Positions 5,161 through 6,264 of a DNA stretch of 6,264 nucleotides are shown piece after piece; within the stretch, counting starts at the first letter, position 1, and every line of letters begins with the position of its first letter. The notes under the pieces were generated by a model. It made no database searches and was not told the DNA's origin. It saw nothing but the letters and a program-made list of their open reading frames with translations. The position numbers and the translations under genes were made by a program. The stretch is taken from NCBI GenBank assembly GCA_017518785.1, contig JAFWUA010000137.1:1-6264 (forward strand), given 5' to 3'. This DNA is from Neisseriaceae bacterium (GTDB lineage: Bacteria; Pseudomonadota; Gammaproteobacteria; Burkholderiales; Neisseriaceae).

Positions 5161-5928
5161 TTACCAATTACATTCAATCCAAACAGGGGCATGGTCACTG
5201 GGGCGTTCTTGGGCTCGCTGTTCGGTATCAACACCAAAATCATTAGCACACTGCATTAATTGTGGAGTTAATAAAATGTGGTCAATTCTCATTCCTAAAT
5301 TACGCCGAAAGCTATTCATACGATAATCCCACCAGGTAAATAATTGTTTTTCTTTTGATAATTCTCGTATACTATCGCTAAATCCTAACGCAAGCATACG
5401 GCAAAAACACTCTCGTTCAATATCTGAACACAAGATTTTACCTTGCCATTTTTGTGGATCATATACATCAATATCCGCAGGTGCAATATTAAAATCGCCT
5501 AAAACTACGCAATTATCATATCTATTTTTTTCGTGAATAATATGTTGATTTAGAGCATCAAACCATTGTTGTTTATAGATAAATTTTTCACTATCTATTG
5601 ATTCACCATTAACGCAATAAACACAAATAAATCTTATGTTACGATATGTTGCACTGATAACTCGACTCTGTTCGTCTGTAAAATTTGTCATACCATATAC
5701 GATATCGCTTATTTCATCTTTGCATATCAGTGCCACTCCGTTATAGGTTTTTTGTCCTAACCATGCTGCGTTGTAATTTATTTTAGTAAACTCATTTATT
5801 GGAAATTTATTTTGTTCTTGTTTTAATTCTTGTAAGGCTAATACATCTGGTTGATGTTTATTTAACCATTCTATTACTTGCTCTAAACGAACATTGAGTG
5901 AATTGACATTCCAAGTAGCAATTTTCAT
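5161..5928 (-). CDS. xthA: exonuclease III family AP endonuclease
   Basis: The 255-residue protein belongs to the exonuclease III / endonuclease-exonuclease-phosphatase family and should cut DNA at abasic sites and trim 3' ends in base excision repair. All expected catalytic positions are visible: Asn7 (TWNVNS, 5-10), Glu34 (LQELK), Tyr104 (VYCVNG, 103-108), Asp145 and Asn147 (GDFN), Asp216-His217 (RIDHIL) and Asp245-His246 (SDHAP). The usual VYxPNG segment reads VYCVNG, losing the proline. Length is close to the family norm (about 255-270). The ATG at 5928 is fixed by an in-frame stop four codons upstream; no clear ribosome-binding site is seen. GC is low (about 32% in a 60-base sample). It converges on slyD and diverges from iscX. 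Confidence 0.93.
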   Translation of the reverse strand: MKIATWNVNSLNVRLEQVIEWLNKHQPDVLALQELKQEQNKFPINEFTKINYNAAWLGQKTYNGVALICKDEISDIVYGMTNFTDEQSRVISATYRNIRFICVYCVNGESIDSEKFIYKQQWFDALNQHIIHEKNRYDNCVVLGDFNIAPADIDVYDPQKWQGKILCSDIERECFCRMLALGFSDSIRELSKEKQLFTWWDYRMNSFRRNLGMRIDHILLTPQLMQCANDFGVDTEQRAQERPSDHAPVWIECNW

Positions 5929-5997
5929 GATTGTATATTAAAAGTTAATTAATTGATAAATATATAAAACACTGCCAAAAAATAATTGTATAATTTA

Positions 5998-6026
5998 ATA
6001 ATATCACAATTTATCGTAGTTTTCAA
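5998..6026 (-). promoter_or_regulatory. sigma-70 type promoter for xthA
   Basis: On the minus strand TTGAAA (6021-6026) and TATTAT (5998-6003) are exactly 17 bases apart, each 5 of 6 to consensus. A start near 5991 would give a leader of about 63 bases before the ATG. Confidence 0.55.
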
Positions 6027-6029
6027 ATC

Positions 6030-6042
6030 TTTCCGGCAGTGT
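6030..6042 (-). repeat. near copy of the 13-mer repeat between xthA and iscX
   Basis: The minus strand reads ACACTGCCGGAAA, 11 of 13 matching. Part of it (6035-6044) is the reverse complement of 5967-5976, making a widely spaced 10-bp inverted repeat around the xthA promoter. Confidence 0.45.
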
Positions 6043-6070
6043 TTATCTTATATTTATTTTGTGGTAGAAT
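6042..6070 (+). promoter_or_regulatory. extended -10 promoter candidate for iscX
   Basis: TGGTAGAAT (6062-6070) is an extended -10 (TG, one base, TAGAAT). The region 17 bases upstream, TTTATC (6042-6047), is only a weak -35, as is common with extended -10 sites. A start near 6077 would leave a leader of about 27 bases before the iscX ATG. Confidence 0.5.
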
Positions 6071-6103
6071 ATCATCAAATCGTTTTTAATAAGGTTGTTA
6101 ATC

Positions 6104-6264
6104 ATGAAATGGACTGATATTCAATTAATCGCAGAATCATTAGCTGATTTATATCCAGAAGTAGACCCTAAAACTATTCGTTTTACTGATTTGCGTAATT
6201 ACATTTTATCCTTACCTGATTTTGATGATAATCCAGAACATTGTGGAGAACGCATTTTGGAGGC
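6104..6264 (+). CDS. iscX: IscX, iron-sulfur cluster assembly adaptor (5' part, cut by window end)
   Basis: IscX is a small acidic protein that binds the cysteine desulfurase IscS and iron, and modulates Fe-S cluster assembly. The visible 53 residues, of about 65 expected, start MKWTDIQLIAESLADLYPEV and include the family hallmarks DPKTIRFTDL (21-30) and DFDDNPE (39-45), ending ERILE at the edge. AAGG lies 9 bases before the ATG and supports the start. iscX usually ends the isc operon after fdx. Here it has its own promoter region and lies divergent from xthA, so it appears detached from isc genes on its upstream side. Confidence 0.92.
   Translation, partial: MKWTDIQLIAESLADLYPEVDPKTIRFTDLRNYILSLPDFDDNPEHCGERILE

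Overview
The window looks like chromosomal DNA from a member of the Neisseriaceae (Betaproteobacteria), probably nearer Kingella, Simonsiella, Alysiella or Snodgrassella than Neisseria proper. RuvB, DnaB and the SlyD-type FKBP resemble, as I remember them, the Neisseria proteins (RuvB starts MLQ and shares long blocks). The left end carries the 12-mers AGGCTGCCTGAA / AGGCAGCCTGAA, which are known DNA-uptake-sequence (DUS) dialects of Simonsiella and Kingella. The DNA is AT-rich overall. Hand-counted samples give about 45% GC in the yoaK-like gene, 41% in ruvB, 35% in dnaB and lower between genes. The species is not determined.

Layout. Positions 1-292 are a repeat-dense intergenic block: perhaps the last codons of a plus-strand gene, an 18-bp DUS hairpin (48-87), and a 119-bp element with 28-bp terminal inverted repeats (122-240) nested inside a further 25-29 bp inverted repeat (70-292). 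Three minus-strand genes follow: a YoaK/DUF1275 membrane protein (293-1141), ruvB (1153-2175) only 11 bp upstream of it, and dnaB (2358-3752). A 352-bp AT-rich divergent region (3753-4104) holds a promoter and overlapping palindromes. On the plus strand come an orphan hicB-type antitoxin gene (4105-4515) and a slyD-like prolyl isomerase gene (4603-5082), with a terminator between them. A compact hairpin pair (5079-5152) separates slyD from the convergent minus-strand exonuclease III gene xthA (5161-5928). A divergent promoter region leads to iscX (6104 to the window end, truncated).

Functions are mostly housekeeping: replication (DnaB), branch migration in recombination (RuvB), AP-site repair (ExoIII), protein folding and metal handling (SlyD-like) and Fe-S assembly (IscX). 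The accessory elements are the HicB gene with no visible hicA and the repeats.

The main candidate for something new is a 13-mer, AGTCTGCCGGAAA. It is present in five exact copies and four near copies across ruvB-iscX, mostly between genes and often in inverted pairs. It matches the Simonsiella DUS at 10 of 12 positions but changes the CTG core that known dialects share. It could be an undescribed DUS dialect. The canonical dialect occurs only in the more GC-rich left end, so the window may join two stretches of different history.
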